Below are positions 23,401 to 36,229 of a stretch of 64,000 bases of DNA, in pieces (positions within the stretch are counted from its first letter, which is position 1; each line of letters begins with the position of its first letter). The DNA lies in NCBI GenBank assembly GCA_963277665.1, contig OY728165.1, positions 1,760,586,772 to 1,760,650,771 on the forward strand, given 5' to 3'. Source of the DNA: Viscum album. Lineage: Eukaryota > Streptophyta > Magnoliopsida > Santalales > Viscaceae. The position numbers and the translations under genes were made by a program. The notes below the pieces were generated by a model that did not search any database, had not been told where the DNA came from, and saw only the letters and a list, made by a program, of their open reading frames with translations.

Positions 23401-24003
23401 TTCGTTCATGGGAACTACTTTTTCTAATGACTTTTAGCTCTTTTTCATATCATTCCTTAGATTCAAATATTCTTAAGTCATAGTTTACATATTTTTCCCT
23501 CATACTTAAGTATGATAATATATTTTCAGATAAATTTTCAATGAATTGGGTCAATTATAATTCATTCATTCAAAGATATTTTGACCTTAAACATTAGCCT
23601 TTTTTATGTCTGATGTGCATGAATTTAAACTGCCCACAAAAGACATATGAACTTTGAATAATAGCCAAGTTCCATCTCACTAAACATACATTTTGTATGA
23701 TTTAGGTAATATTGAGAAATTAAAAGATTCAATGGTTGTAGTGTTATTTACATTATTCGTAGTAAAAATCAAATTATTCTTACCAGGCCCATGGGCTGAA
23801 GTAAAATCTAATGAATGTAGAAAAATATAATGCAAGCACAAATGATTGGAGATGAAAGTGTTTTTCCTTGATACATAGTAGATATAAAGACATCCACAGA
23901 CTGGAGTCTCTTCTCTTTTTCAAGAATTACATGATGCTTTCAACATAACGCTTCATTTGATTTACGCAATCCCGAGATTCATCAGTAACCACTTGGAATT
24001 CAT

Positions 24004-24630
24004 TCATTCAAATGGATACCATAAGAGATGCAGTGATACCAGCTCTTCTTGGAACAATTGTAAAAGAATGTTCTTGAGTGCAGTTTGAGAAAATTTTCTG
24101 TTGATCAAACAGTGACTGTTTCTATCCAAGAGACTTGGAAGATGGTTACATGGATTTGAGAATGGAGCATTGGAAGTAAAGAGCCATATGGAGAGAGTAA
24201 TCTTTTCAGATAATGATCTAATTCCATGTTTGTATTCTCTCCACCAACCGGTAGCGAAAAACATTTCAGCCCATGGGTTTTCCATTTTCATATCTGCAAG
24301 GAAATGACATAGAGGAAGAATTTTAAAGTTCACACCATTGTTGTTACTCTTAATGAACAACATAACCGAAATAGAGGAGTAGCAGTGCAGCAACATTTCA
24401 GGTGTATAGTACTTTGCATCTGGATCATTGACTCCTTGCAGATGACCTTGACCATATTGAGGCAGGTTGATGCTCTGTGGGAAATTAAGATGATATTTCG
24501 TCAAGTACTTAGCCAAATCTGGGAGAGTTCTATCGCAGATATCATAGTAATCATGGCCAATGATGTTCATCATGTCATCAATCTGCTTGTTAGCCAGTTT
24601 ATCAGCCGTTCTAATTTCCTTCGGAGGCAT
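24004..24630 (-). CDS. Antisense ORF in element B, unknown function (208 codons)
   Basis: This is the longest open frame in element B and lies on the opposite strand, between pol and the 3' LTR. I do not recognise the protein. It starts MPPKEIRTADKLANKQIDDM, is mixed alpha-like, has a WWREYKHGI segment near residue 130, a moderately hydrophobic stretch around residues 85-95, and no signal peptide or clear membrane span. Immediately upstream of the ATG (5 bases) is a pyrimidine-rich run ending TTTTGTGCAG, a good 3' splice acceptor. A TATA box stands about 320 bp upstream at 24949-24956. Antisense extra ORFs at this site are known in some Tat-lineage elements (for example maize Grande). Whereas gag-pol is riddled with stops, this frame is open, so it may be younger, selected, or lucky. 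Confidence 0.55.
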   Translation of the reverse strand: MPPKEIRTADKLANKQIDDMMNIIGHDYYDICDRTLPDLAKYLTKYHLNFPQSINLPQYGQGHLQGVNDPDAKYYTPEMLLHCYSSISVMLFIKSNNNGVNFKILPLCHFLADMKMENPWAEMFFATGWWREYKHGIRSLSEKITLSIWLFTSNAPFSNPCNHLPSLLDRNSHCLINRKFSQTALKNILLQLFQEELVSLHLLWYPFE

Positions 24631-24960
24631 TGAATCTGCACAAAAGATGAATAAACTAACTCTTAAATGGGATTATTTTTCCTAAAATTTGTGAAGAAAT
24701 TCAGAAAAAATGGAAAAGGCATTAAGGCGTGCAAGTCTAAACATGGTATGCAGGTGTTAGTGTGTCAAACTAGTTTTTGAAGCCCAAGTATAAACCACGC
24801 AAGTAGAAAAATACATATACTGCAGCGCGATAGCAAAGAAACATCGGAAAGCAGAGAAACCTGCACAGCTAAGGTGACTTGAGCGGCGAGAGCTCGAAGG
24901 TTTGAAATCCGGAAATCCGGATTCATTGTACAGAAGTGAGGCCCGCTATTTATAGACGCG
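24625..24960 (-). promoter_or_regulatory. Promoter and probable leader intron of the antisense ORF
   Basis: On the minus strand TATAAATA (24949-24956) is followed by GCGGGCCTCA, then CCGGATTTCCGGATTT. The 5' LTR of B reads TATAAATA, then CGGGCCCCACA, then CTCCGGAAACACGGATTT at the same spacing. A candidate donor TGCAG|GTTTCT (about 24860) and an acceptor TGCAG at about 24636-24640 would define a leader intron ending just before the ATG. The similarity is by eye. Confidence 0.45.
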
Positions 24961-25116
24961 GCGAGAACCCTATAAGCCGTACCACTGCAAGGTAGGCCCT
25001 ACGCGACGTGCACTTGTGCACCACCCTCTGCACCATCAAGATTTGCGCGCCACCTTTCCTTTGGTTTTATTCTTTTCCACAGAGTCAAATACAATATTCT
25101 CTCCGGATCCAACTCT

Positions 25117-25125
25117 GAGGGGAGA
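25117..25125 (+). other. Polypurine tract of element B
   Basis: Sequence gaggggaga, four bases before the TGTTGA start of the 3' LTR, as expected for plus-strand priming. Confidence 0.7.
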
Positions 25126-25129
25126 CTTT

Positions 25130-27451
25130 TGTTGAGGCTCCTTGCGTCACATAATATAAAGATTAGAAAAGGGAAATACCTTAGTCAAAATTGAATCATC
25201 CTTTGAAGAAACATAAAAAAATAGACAAAGGGATGAACAAAGATAACATTGCCCATAGGTCGCGCAAGTTCTCTCATGGTCGTACAGGTATTCTTGCGCA
25301 CCACCTAGTGGTCGGGAAAGTGACTTGCGCGACCTAAGTGATAACCACCTGGGTCTTCTCCAGCCTATAAATAGAACCTTTGGGAACCACATTCAGGGAT
25401 GAATTTTTCGAAAAACCCATATTTAATCTCCCAATTCCCAAGTCTCTTCTCAATGCATCTGAAAGACTTACAAGGTAATTTCTTACCTAGAACAGAATAT
25501 CTAAAGAGGGGGAGGAAGGCCCAAGTGTTGAAACACATCGACACTTGCGTGCCTGAGTGGCCATCCCTTAAAGGAAATGGCCACACTTGCGAGCCACCTT
25601 ATTCCTTCAATAGAACTTGTGCGCCCCTCTCCTAGAATAACTTTGAGATGATTCTAATGTCTTTAACCATGAGTCACTCTAGTTTTACCATTCTGGTTAA
25701 CCATCGCGCAAGTTCCCATGTGTCGCATAGGTATACCTGCACGACCAAGACATGCGCACCCATGCAGTAACTGTGCACCTGTCAGGACTTGCATGCCCCA
25801 ACCTTTTTGGGTGCCCTTCTTTCCCATTTCAACCCTCTTAAGCCATTCCACCTATCCTATTCAAGATTCAATATTCAAGACACTATTCAAAGTCATTTAT
25901 GGCATGATTTTTTGATTTGACTTCATTATTTGAAAGAAATTCTGTGTAATATCTCTCAAAACTTAGTAATTTAGACAAATTTATGTCCATAAAGATTGAG
26001 ATTTCATTCATTCAACCTCATCCTTTAAGATGAGAGAACTCACTAACCTGTGCCTCTTTTTCCAGAATAAGCCCCGGTCATAATTCTCAAATCTGGGCAT
26101 CCTCCTTAGGAGTAATCCCCAAGTCCTCATTAACCTAGGCCTCCTATTCATGAATAATCCCCAGACCCCTAATTTGGGCATCCTCCTTAGGATTAAATCC
26201 CATCCATAATTCTCTTAACCAGGGCCTCCTTCTCAAGAGCAAGCCAGAGTCTCAATTATGGGCATCCTCTTCAGGAGTATACCCCTGTCATAACTCCATT
26301 AACCTGGGCCTTCTTTTTATGAGTAAGCCCCAGTCTCAAATATGGGAATCCTCTTCAAGAGTAAGCCCCATGTCCCTTTATTTTTCAAGTATCTTAACCT
26401 GGGCCTCCTTTTCAGGAGTAAGCCCCAGTCATAATTCCTCTTAACCAGTCCTAATTTACCTTTGATCTGTGATTCCTTCTCAGGAGTAAAAAACGCAATC
26501 ATAAATCCTCTACTAATTTGGGCCTCCTTTTCTGGAGTATGCCCCAAGTTAGAGTATTCATATATCCGTGAAGCACATATACGATTATGGACCTTTTTCC
26601 TGGATTTCTTCCTTGAATTAAATCCAAAACTTCATTTATCTGGGAAGTCATACATACATAAGTCCCACATTATTTCTTATGATTGCATATTTCATGGCAC
26701 AATTGTCTTATTTTTACCTATACCTCTTGTTTCTCACACCGTGGATGACTCATGTGATATTATAGTGTAAAATTAATTATGATATCCTTCTCTAAGCCAT
26801 CAATCATAAAAATAATATTCCCTTACTCAAACTATGTGGGTTCTTATTCCTTTTCATACCAAAGGATATGTAGGTAGCCCATCTGCGGGTACGATCCCAA
26901 CTCTGAAATAATACATGTTCTTCTGAATGACAATAATCATCAAGTGCCCGATGGAGTGGCTTTAAAACCAGCATGGTCATCATAATGACCAAGATACTTC
27001 TATATAAATGTGTCGAAGGATACCATTGATCAAGAATCTCTAAACAAATACAGATGACTCTCTATCAATGATGAACCTCAAATACATTTAAAAAATTCTC
27101 CAAATTTCCTACATATCGATCATTGATTGTCAGATCTAAAGGAAAGCTCATTTTATACTTGGTAATATAATAAGGATTCACGAACATAACTTCAATCAAT
27201 AAAGAGAGTCCCCATGTAGACAATAATTCCCCTCAAAAAGGTGTGATGAGTCCGACCTCCCATCCCCTCAACCAATGAAAATTCCTAATCCTTATCAGTC
27301 CTCAACTAATAAGCGCCTACCTTTGGAAAGTAGGTCTAAATGGATTTGTAATCATTGGATGTTTCTGGTTCTACGAACAAACCCATTAGAAACCGATTGG
27401 ATTGTTTGAACCTCCCATCAAGGAGGTCTTCCATGAATTCCGAAGGAAAAA
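25130..27451 (+). repeat. Element B 3' LTR
   Basis: Homologous to 8247-10568 end to end. It contains the TATA box at 25366-25373, a donor-like AAG|GTAATT at 25472-25480, the degenerate 'cctgggcctcctt' array at about 26040-26560, and a perfect 13-bp inverted repeat upstream of the TATA box. It ends at a candidate target duplication (tttat, 27452-27456). Confidence 0.85.
25257..25335. promoter_or_regulatory. Perfect 13-bp inverted repeat before the element B 3' LTR TATA box
   Basis: aggtcgcgcaagt (25257-25269) and acttgcgcgacct (25323-25335) are exact reverse complements separated by 53 bp. The TATA box begins 30 bp further on. Additional single 'cgcgcaagt' boxes lie downstream near 25705. Confidence 0.7.
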
Positions 27452-28135
27452 TTTATGTTTAAACATTTTCATATGAGGAATGCATTGGACTTAGTATGTG
27501 ATGGTTGGATCCCACCATATCTATTCGATGCATTGGTAGGCCTCATGAGACAAACTAGGGTCTTGGCACAAGGCCTTGAAAAAATCTTATTTGTAGTATT
27601 GGCACAAGGCTTTGACTATGTGGTTATGAGAGTCTGGAATTATGCATTCCATCATTATAAAAGTGGCTATTGTTATTTCATGTGATTATTCAACTAGTAG
27701 AATATCCATTTGAGAAAGTAAATGGAATTATTCTGATTTTTATTTTCCATATTATGATAAATTTTATGTTGAGAAGGCGTTTGTTTTATTTTAATACGTT
27801 TCATTAAATGTTTATGCTTATTTATTAATGTATTCGCTATATTGTTATCCTTACTCAACATTGGATATCACCCCATTCTATGTATTATTTTTCCGAGGTT
27901 GCGAAGAAGTATATTATGTTTGACCTACAGGGATTGTCTATGAGATCTCGGTGTTGTCTATGGAGACTTTTTTATCTTATTTTTTCAATTTTTAATGTAA
28001 TGTAAGTCTTATGAACGTATGTAGTACATCCAAGGCTACTAAACTAATCAGTCCATCAAGACATGATCTTTTGTGACCATGCTAGTGTTATATAGTAATT
28101 CACAGACTCTGGGAAACTTGAGTCAGGTCATCACA
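27452..28135 (+). repeat. Element A 3' LTR, second part
   Basis: This resumes the LTR interrupted at 8246. It carries the box 'ccttactcaacattggatatcacccc' (27849-27874), an equivalent of which occurs in the R/U5 of every other chromovirus-type LTR here (D, E and 28979-33299). It ends 'gtcaggtcatcaca' at 28135, a usual LTR end. A 76-codon ORF at 27455-27685 has no recognisable content. Confidence 0.6.
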
Positions 28136-28978
28136 TTTATGTTATCAAAATCAAGGCATATTAGTATACAGTTTTTTCCACCCAATAAAGTGAGTTGATT
28201 TATGTTTGGTGTTTATGGTCACATAGAATGAAAAATATTCATTGTTAGTTTTCTATCACCTTCAAAATAATAATCAGCAAAATATGGGGAAATATAAAAC
28301 TCAATATTTTTATTGGGTACATTAAAGACACATATCATGTATCCTAATGAATAGAAACAAAATAAATTATTTCTTACTAAAAAATTCAAATATATATTAT
28401 ATGATATTTTGTAAAAATAATGTACTTGTGACAATGAAAAACAATGAGGATATTGGATTGTAGTTTTTAGACCAATATTGTTGATTTTATGGTCACACAT
28501 CTTGGAATATTAATTTATATAGTTTTGGGTCATATAACTCAGAACATTAAGAATATAGTGTAATTCAGTTTTTTGGGTTTGAGCATTATTATAAATCATC
28601 CATTTCGGGAATATCTACGATAAATAATATTGTTGAGGGAATGAGTGTTAAAATAGGTTTGAGACTCTAAAGGATTTAGTGCTCAAGAAAACTTAATTAT
28701 GTCATAATGTGGTTCTATAAAATTGGTGGAATTTTTTTATTAATATAAAATAAATCATTTTGATGATAATTTAGGGATAATTGAAACATAAGGGTTTAGG
28801 AAACGAGGGATAAAGAATGAGATTACTATAAAAGAATCATTTTAAATGATATTTCAAATTTATTTATCTTCTTATAGAGGTGTTTGGTATTCATAGACAC
28901 ACAAAATATGAATGGAACATATAGGGATGATTCAGGTGTTTTACATATGTTATAAAACTTAGGGAAATGTTGGAGACC
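28136..28978. other. AT-rich interval, nothing recognised
   Basis: About 840 bp without coding signal. The minus-strand 93-codon ORF at 28219-28500 is low-complexity AT-rich translation and is not called. Confidence 0.5.
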
Positions 28979-31900
28979 TCTAAGACCCTGATATTTTGGG
29001 AAATTTTCATTTCAATTACATTATTTATTTTGATGTTTTTCAGTTTATGGAAAAGAGAAGATATATTATATCATATTCATAAACTATGTTTGGATTCAGT
29101 TAAATAACACCATGTTAATTATGACCAACATTCAACATAAAAATTAAATTTCGCTATATTGAATACTTAAGATTGATTTCATTACATGAAATAATCAATT
29201 TCCTTGATGGGTTTCATAACATGCATGGTCGAGGTTTTCCAAAAAATAATATTTTATTAAAATTTAATTATTTAATATAATAAGATATAAAATAGAAATT
29301 AAATTTAGGGTTATTAATATTATTAATTAATTTATGATAATTATTTTTTTAAAAAATATAATATAAATATAGTGTTTACCAATAAATTATAAATGAATAT
29401 GATAACTGATTGAATATAAAAGGAAATATTATTATTATTAAAGTCAAAAGTACATTAAACATAATAACTTAAATTAATTATAATTAATTTATTAAATTAA
29501 TATAATTACTATTTTCTATACTCAAAACTATATTTTAGATATTCATTCATTAGATTTTATAGAAATAAGATATGAACAATCCCAATTTTAAGCTTAAAAC
29601 ATATATATTAATAAATATAGTATTCTAGTTGTTTAATAGGGAACCCCTTTTAAATCATTATTTTGAAAAATTTATAAATTTAATATTTCAAAATTTATAT
29701 TATATTTGTTGAGAAACAAATTAAATAGGTCCTTGGAATTTTTTGGTATTTTTCTGTAAGGTTTCATTTTTAAATGAATACATAAAAATACCAAATGTTA
29801 GTTCAAAAATACTTTTTCATCTAATACATTTGTAAGGATAAAATAATATTTTCAATTGGATTAATATATTAATTAGATATAATTTTTATCAATTAATTTA
29901 ATTTAAGTCATTTAGATCAATATCACTTTGAAATTTGGTAGAAAAACATAGCAAACTTTTTAAGGTTATTACATTAAAACCCCACATTGCCGACCTGACT
30001 ACATTATTAATTTAAAATAAAATTATACCACATACATGATTAAAAATTGGAAAAATTGATTCTATACTTTCAATAATCATAATTTATAGTCTATAATAAT
30101 GTCAAATTAATTTTCTGTTCAAATTATTAGTGATTTTAATTAAAATTAAATTAATTAATTAATATAAAATTATGCTTAACGAAGGAATAAATATAAATTT
30201 AAGACCAAAAACGAAATCTAAACTTATAAAAACCCAATTTTATGGTCATTAACCATCTATTAACCCTTGATTATTGATATGTTTTGTTTTCAAATTACTC
30301 TTGTATGTTAAATAACTGATTACACCTAACATGTTTTAAATAATACCAAGTTTGTCCTTTTCCTTCCCTATAAAATGGCACCACATATCCATATTATTAA
30401 AAAATATATTAAATTCATAAAATATATAAACAATAGATATAAAAAATATCCCTAAATAACTCCTAGTATCCTTAAATTGGTAAGATTTCAATCCATGAAA
30501 TCTTTCTGGGATAAACCAAAAGGATTTATGAGATTAAAAGGTAACATCTTTCTGGGATAAACAACGTTCATGCGTATGTACGGTTGACTATCTCCCTGAA
30601 TTGTGTATGCCATTTCATAATTCTATATTCTATTGATTATTATAATGAAAATATGAGGAATATATATGATATTTATTCCTGGTTTTAAATTATGAAATCA
30701 TTAAATAAGTATAAAGACCAACTATATAAATAAATAAGACACAAGCGAAGATCAAAGAATATATTATCCAATGTTAAACCATAAAAAATAATGGTCAAAA
30801 GTAGGATAATATAAAATTGTAATAAACCCATATATGTAATCATATAAATTATTTTTTATCATTAAAATATTTATAATAAATTTATAATTATTACACAAGT
30901 TGTTTGAATGTGTACGATGTGAGTCAAGACCCTTGGTAATGGGATTTCATCTCATGTTTTATTTACATGTGATACATGATATACTAAAAACCCTTATAAT
31001 TTGTGTGGTGTATATAATTACGATATAATATTTAAATAATTTTTATAATATAATTATCGGGTACTTAAATATATATTATAAGATATTAATTTCAAGGGGA
31101 AAATATTTCAAAAATACAAAATCGATAAAGTAGTTTTTCGTCAATTCTTTTTCATCGAGACACATGTTTTTTATGCACCTGTATTATTTTTGAAGGTGTA
31201 TATAAATATATTTGACATGATATATAATGAATATAATTATTTTCATAAATTAATAATATTAATTTAATATAATTATTTTTACATGGATAGTATGGTCACA
31301 AGTTACCATGTTATAAGAGTTTATTATGAAAATATAACCGCTTTTCAAAAAAAATATTTTATTATTAATTTATTGATACATTTCATTCCATATCACTATA
31401 AAATTCATTAATATTCTTATCTTATGGTTATTATTGATGTATTATTATATTTCTTCCATTTCTTCCACTAATTGGTACCAATGATATTTAAGAAATGGCT
31501 TTTTTAAGAATCCTGACTTTAACATCTCTTTTGTCAGATAACAATGCTTTTTTTATATAATGTAATCTATAAAATGTGTCAAAGAATATTTTTCCATTAT
31601 CCTATAATATTTAAATGATATTTTAACAAATTTTTATTCTACCATAGGAATATACATATTTCTTTCCAAACATGGAATTATTATAAAATTTTTAGAGTGC
31701 AAAAAAAATTTAGTATTAACTCGAATGACATGTACCAATTTCCCCACAATCATTTCTTTTAACTTGACAAAAAAAATGTACGATGGAAAATTTTTATGAA
31801 TATTATTCCAATTTTATTTTTTTGGAAAATTATATCAATTTTTTTGGTCATCCTTTTTTTAATTTTCTCAAGGGAAAATGTTTTTAAGAGGATTTCAATC

Positions 31901-33299
31901 ATTATTTATATGTCATAAAATTATTTTCAATGGAATTGGTTTCATACAATTTTCATGCCCCATTCATATAATTTCATGTGAAATGGGTTTAAAAACATTT
32001 TCATAATTCACTAATATGATTTCAATGTATTTTCAATGAAACAGTTTTCAATCATTTTCAAACTCCATTTTTATGATTTCATGTGAAATTGTTTTCAAAA
32101 CATTCTCAAGAATTCAATACAAGTTTTCATATAATTTTCAAATAATAACGTTTTAAATATGATTTGAAGAATTGATTATATGTTTTCGACGAAAATGGGT
32201 TTAATAATTATTTCATGTCTATTTTTTAATTTTTAATTATATTTTTCAATTGTTGTGATTTGTTTATGGAATTTTTTATTAAAAATCTTTTTTCAATGAT
32301 GAAAGGATTTTTCCCTCAAGAAACAATTTTCTATAATATTTAAAAATTTATTTAAATAAAATATTAAATCTATTGATGTTACTCATGGACTAATAAAAAA
32401 TAATATTATGGTAAAATTTATCTTATTTATTTGAATTGATTATCTGTAATGTCATGGTCTTTATAAAACTCATTTCTCTTTCATCTGAGATATGTTTTTG
32501 AAATAATTTTCACATTAAGTGGTTATTATTTTGAATAAATAATTATTAAATCTATCATTCTCATAATGTTATGATAGGATTACCTATTTATAATGTGAAT
32601 TTCATTTCATGGGTTATTATAAATTTATTTAAAATCTTGTGGAACATTTATGTATAATTACATTTTGAGATAGGTGGGACTTATATCTCCCTCCACTGCC
32701 TTGGTTACATATTTATATACCATGAGATAGAATAGGATGGCCTTGGGAATGAAAAATTAACACATAGATGGTCATAGGAGTGAACCATGAATACCAAGAT
32801 GGTGTGAGGAGTGATCTCATGCCACTAACATTACAATGGGAGTGAGCTATTTCTACCAAGATAGTATTGGAAGTGAATGTATACTACCAAAATGGACATT
32901 TACGTGATAACTTGTCTACCATTGAAAAAATATTATATGCATTTGTGTCTATAGGGTATGATCATTCATTTTCATGATGACTCTTTCATACCCATATGAT
33001 CTTGATTATGATTACATGTCTCCCTTTTTTACACATACTGAGCATATGTGCTTGCCTATTTTTATGTTTCCTTCCTCTTAGTCACAAAGATTCATATTAT
33101 ATTATTTATGTCTTTAAAGGTTGATAGAAAAAAATAACATAGTGGTATATAATGTATTTCACAATTTTACTTATTTTCATTTTATCCTCTATTCAATGGC
33201 ACTAGTCAAATTAGGGTCTTTGTGCGTCTGTTTGTATAACGTTTTACGTATTATAATAATGTTATGTAATGTTAAAATATAAAAAAATAGGGTAACTAT
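28979..33299 (+). repeat. Probable solitary 5' LTR of another chromovirus
   Basis: The left end reads TCTAAGACCCTGATATTTTG, one base from the usual TGTAAGACCC LTR start. Near 32740-32900 there is a short degenerate tandem repeat ('accaagatggt..gaggagtga', about 45 bp apart). The 'tactgagcatatgtgcttgcc' box at 33035-33057 is the counterpart of the box in other LTRs here. The right end is followed at once by a tRNA-iMet type primer binding site. At 4.3 kb it is long and could contain insertions. No second copy exists in the window. Confidence 0.4.
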
Positions 33300-33302
33300 A
33301 GT

Positions 33303-33312
33303 TGGTATCAGA
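33303..33312 (+). other. Primer binding site, initiator-Met tRNA type
   Basis: TGGTATCAGA, preceded by 'tagt' and followed by an AT-rich leader. This is the common PBS of plant Ty3/gypsy chromoviruses. No gag or pol of this element follows before the next remnant. Confidence 0.55.
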
Positions 33313-35059
33313 TAAATTTTTTAGTTATCCTTTGGAAACAAGTATGTGAAAAACATTAGTGGGATTTCTTGGTAGGTTTCTAATGATATGTTCAGGGATA
33401 TCTCTAAATATAAATATAAGGATTATTTATCATTTAGGAAAATTATAATTAATTTTGGTAAATGATATAGTGATTTTACATATAAATAGATCCAGATATA
33501 TATGAAATAAGATTATGTGGCTCTATCATAGATGTGTGTATGGGTAACAACTCCACCAAGATGCTTCAGGCCTGAATCAGGGTAATCTGGTACGTGACAA
33601 TTGGCCTTACAACACTCATGGTGTGACACTATCATGGTATATGATTTTGTAATTAAAAAACACTTCATGAGCCATCATGAAATATTTAAATATAAATTTT
33701 CAATGAATAACCAAGGATAATCAAATAGTGTCATATTTTATGGAATGTGGCATGATATAAAATTCCTATAAGTAATTATTTTGATGACAATATGGTTTTC
33801 CTCTATGATATATAAATCTCACTCCATTATTATTTTTTTAGTGAATGGAATGTATGAGATAGAATGAGATTATTGTTGAATATAATGGATGATTTTATGA
33901 TGATATGTCATGCGTGATGATCCCTAGAGCGAGAGATGTTGTGATCATGACTAAACTATTTTCACACAAAATGATTCTCATCCTATACCTTAACTAACTC
34001 TTGGACTCAACATGGAAGTGGAATAAGGAGTTAGTTGATAGTTTTGGTAATGGATATCATAGAGGAATGATGATATAGTTTATTTTTTGTCATGAATTTG
34101 GAAATATTCACCTTTGTGAATATAGTAGCATGATAAGATGATGTTTGGACCGTGTAAAAGAACAACACAAATCAAGAGACTAAAAGAGAAAAATGTATTC
34201 CTTGGTCAAAAAAATGTATGATAATATTGTCCTATCTAACAAATTATTAAAGGATATATGTTATTATTATTTAAAAAACTTTCATTATGAAATTCAATGT
34301 CCCATGAGGTTATACCTGGATTAGGACCAACAATGTGTTATGATTTAATATTAATCTACGCATGATAAGGATACTTCAAATGGAATGTGAAAAGAAAATA
34401 GTTATTTTTTAATTGGATGAGGTATCCATGATATTATATTAACTATAAATTGGAATAATAAAATATTTTATAAATTTTAATTCAATATGTATGTTATATG
34501 AAAGGTGAAATGTATTAGAATTAATTAGTTTATCTTTTTCACTATGGAATTACAAGCACATGTTCAATGGTTCGGTGGAATATAAAATTTATATAACAGA
34601 AATAGTGTGTCCCTATAAAACATGTGAATACGAAATATATAACCCTTAATATGTTCTTTATGTTAGGATTATGTAGTTTGGATAAATATATGTGGGATAT
34701 GAGAATGTAGGTTGGAAGGTACTGATTTCCTTGGAGCCAATTATAGACATGTTGACAATTAGTTTATGCTATCATGTATTATGTTTACATGTTCTTGGAC
34801 ATATGGAATATATCATGTAATATAAATAATTTTGAATAATTCATGTTTTATATATGTATTTATGGATATTTATGTAATTATCTTTTTCCTGAGAATATAT
34901 GATGAGGGTATTCACATGTTTGGAATGTAACAACCAAGAGAGACATTGGGTTTCTTATTTGAATCAATGATAATATGATTTCATGAATATGTTTCTTATG
35001 TTTTGGATTTTCATCTTTAAGAAGGATTATGAGGTTAAACATACATTTAAATTTTATGA
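33313..35059. other. AT-rich interval, no gene recognised
   Basis: There is no open frame above about 62 codons with any recognisable motif. It may include the untranslated leader belonging to the PBS at 33303, then unrelated AT-rich DNA. Confidence 0.4.
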
Positions 35060-35760
35060 TAAGCATCGGAGTAATTATTTATGCAATGAGTTTGTTTAAA
35101 AAAACAATGTATAAAATGATATTTAGTGATTAACCTTATTTCAAGGAGGCCCATATTATTTATTTTAGATATTATATTTGAACGATTATAAAAGTGGACA
35201 TCATGTATGATAGTTGACAACCAATAATGTCTTAATTGGACATGGTTTGTCAACCAAGGCAAGTGATCCTCCCAACTGTGGGAAAATATAGGATGCAAGC
35301 ATGATGAATGTCCTATAGTGTCTAAATGGTCTGCTCCATTTGACCATCTGTATGAGGAAGAAAGACGGTGCTCAAACATAGCTATGTCTCGAAAAAATCT
35401 TAAATCTCATCGAAATATGGATTGTAAAATGTGTGTTACGATCAGAGACGATCACTAATGGAAACCCATGGAGCTGTGTAATCTCATGTACCTAGAGGCA
35501 TCTCAATCCCTCTACTAATCACTGCTCTCAGATGGGTAGGAAGTGGGATGACCTGGTGAGTTTTTCAATGATCACCGAGATGGAATCTTTTCCCCTAGAT
35601 GTGCGTGGTATCCCCATAATTACATCCATGGAAATGATATCACACAACCACTCTGGCACCTATAGTGGTTGTGCTATGACCGCTGGAACCTAATGATCAT
35701 CATTCACTTGCTGAAAAGTGAGGCATCGTGAAACAAACTATTCCAAAACATTATTTGTCC
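35060..35760 (-). pseudogene. Element C integrase fragment
   Basis: Readable blocks: DIISMDVIMGIPRTSRGKDS, IIEKLTRSSHFLPI (35700-35530), a QMEQTI-like stretch near 35330-35350 and SWEDHLPW (about 35265-35290). These are the integrase core between the first catalytic Asp and the region after the Glu. Frames are broken repeatedly. The zinc-binding domain upstream is not readable. Confidence 0.65.
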
Positions 35761-36229
35761 TTGGCCATCAGTGCTGATACAAGAGGTCATGGTTCATCTT
35801 TTCCACATAGAGCCTCAAACTACCATATGCCATCATGGAAAAAATATCAGTGTTTCCCATGGGGAAACACTGGGTATTATGAACCCCTTAATCTACAAGT
35901 CCTCCATATGTACCATTAACACACGATGCTATGTGGGAGACATCCTAAATGATGGTTTAGATATCTTGGACACCTCGGAGTACCGGTCGCTGTAGAAGTC
36001 CCCATATAAATGAGGATGTAGTCCCAAAATGTCATTGGGGAAGTTGTTAGCATTTGGTCCACCACTATTGGACAGATCAGACTCTCAACATAAACCTCTC
36101 TAATGATAAGGCTAGCCAACTGATGTGTGATCAGTTGGACTCTCTTCTATTTAAGTCCATCATGTGTTGCAAAGGTTCCATTAATTCCAGTTAATGAAAT
36201 CATTGTCCCATCCTCATGGACACACCACA

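Larger units (their letters stand above)
8247..27451 (+). mobile_element. Element B: Ogre/Tat-like Ty3/gypsy retrotransposon with both LTRs
   Basis: Two direct repeats of about 2.3 kb (8247-10568 and 25130-27451) flank a 14.6-kb interior holding an extra ORF, gag, protease, RT, RNase H, a second archaeal-type RNase H, and integrase, all on the plus strand. The second RNase H before integrase, an extra ORF before gag, very long interior and long LTRs are characters of the Tat/Ogre lineage. LTRs start TGTTGA, and the polypurine tract (gaggggaga, 25117-25125) lies just before the 3' LTR. Candidate target duplications are gttat (8242-8246) and tttat (27452-27456), one mismatch. The LTRs differ by roughly one base in seven or eight by eye and pol is full of stops, so the copy is old. 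It inserted into the LTR of element A. Confidence 0.85.

Noticed and set aside
24385..24633. 82-codon plus-strand ORF
   Set aside because: Shadow of the longer antisense ORF at 24004-24630.
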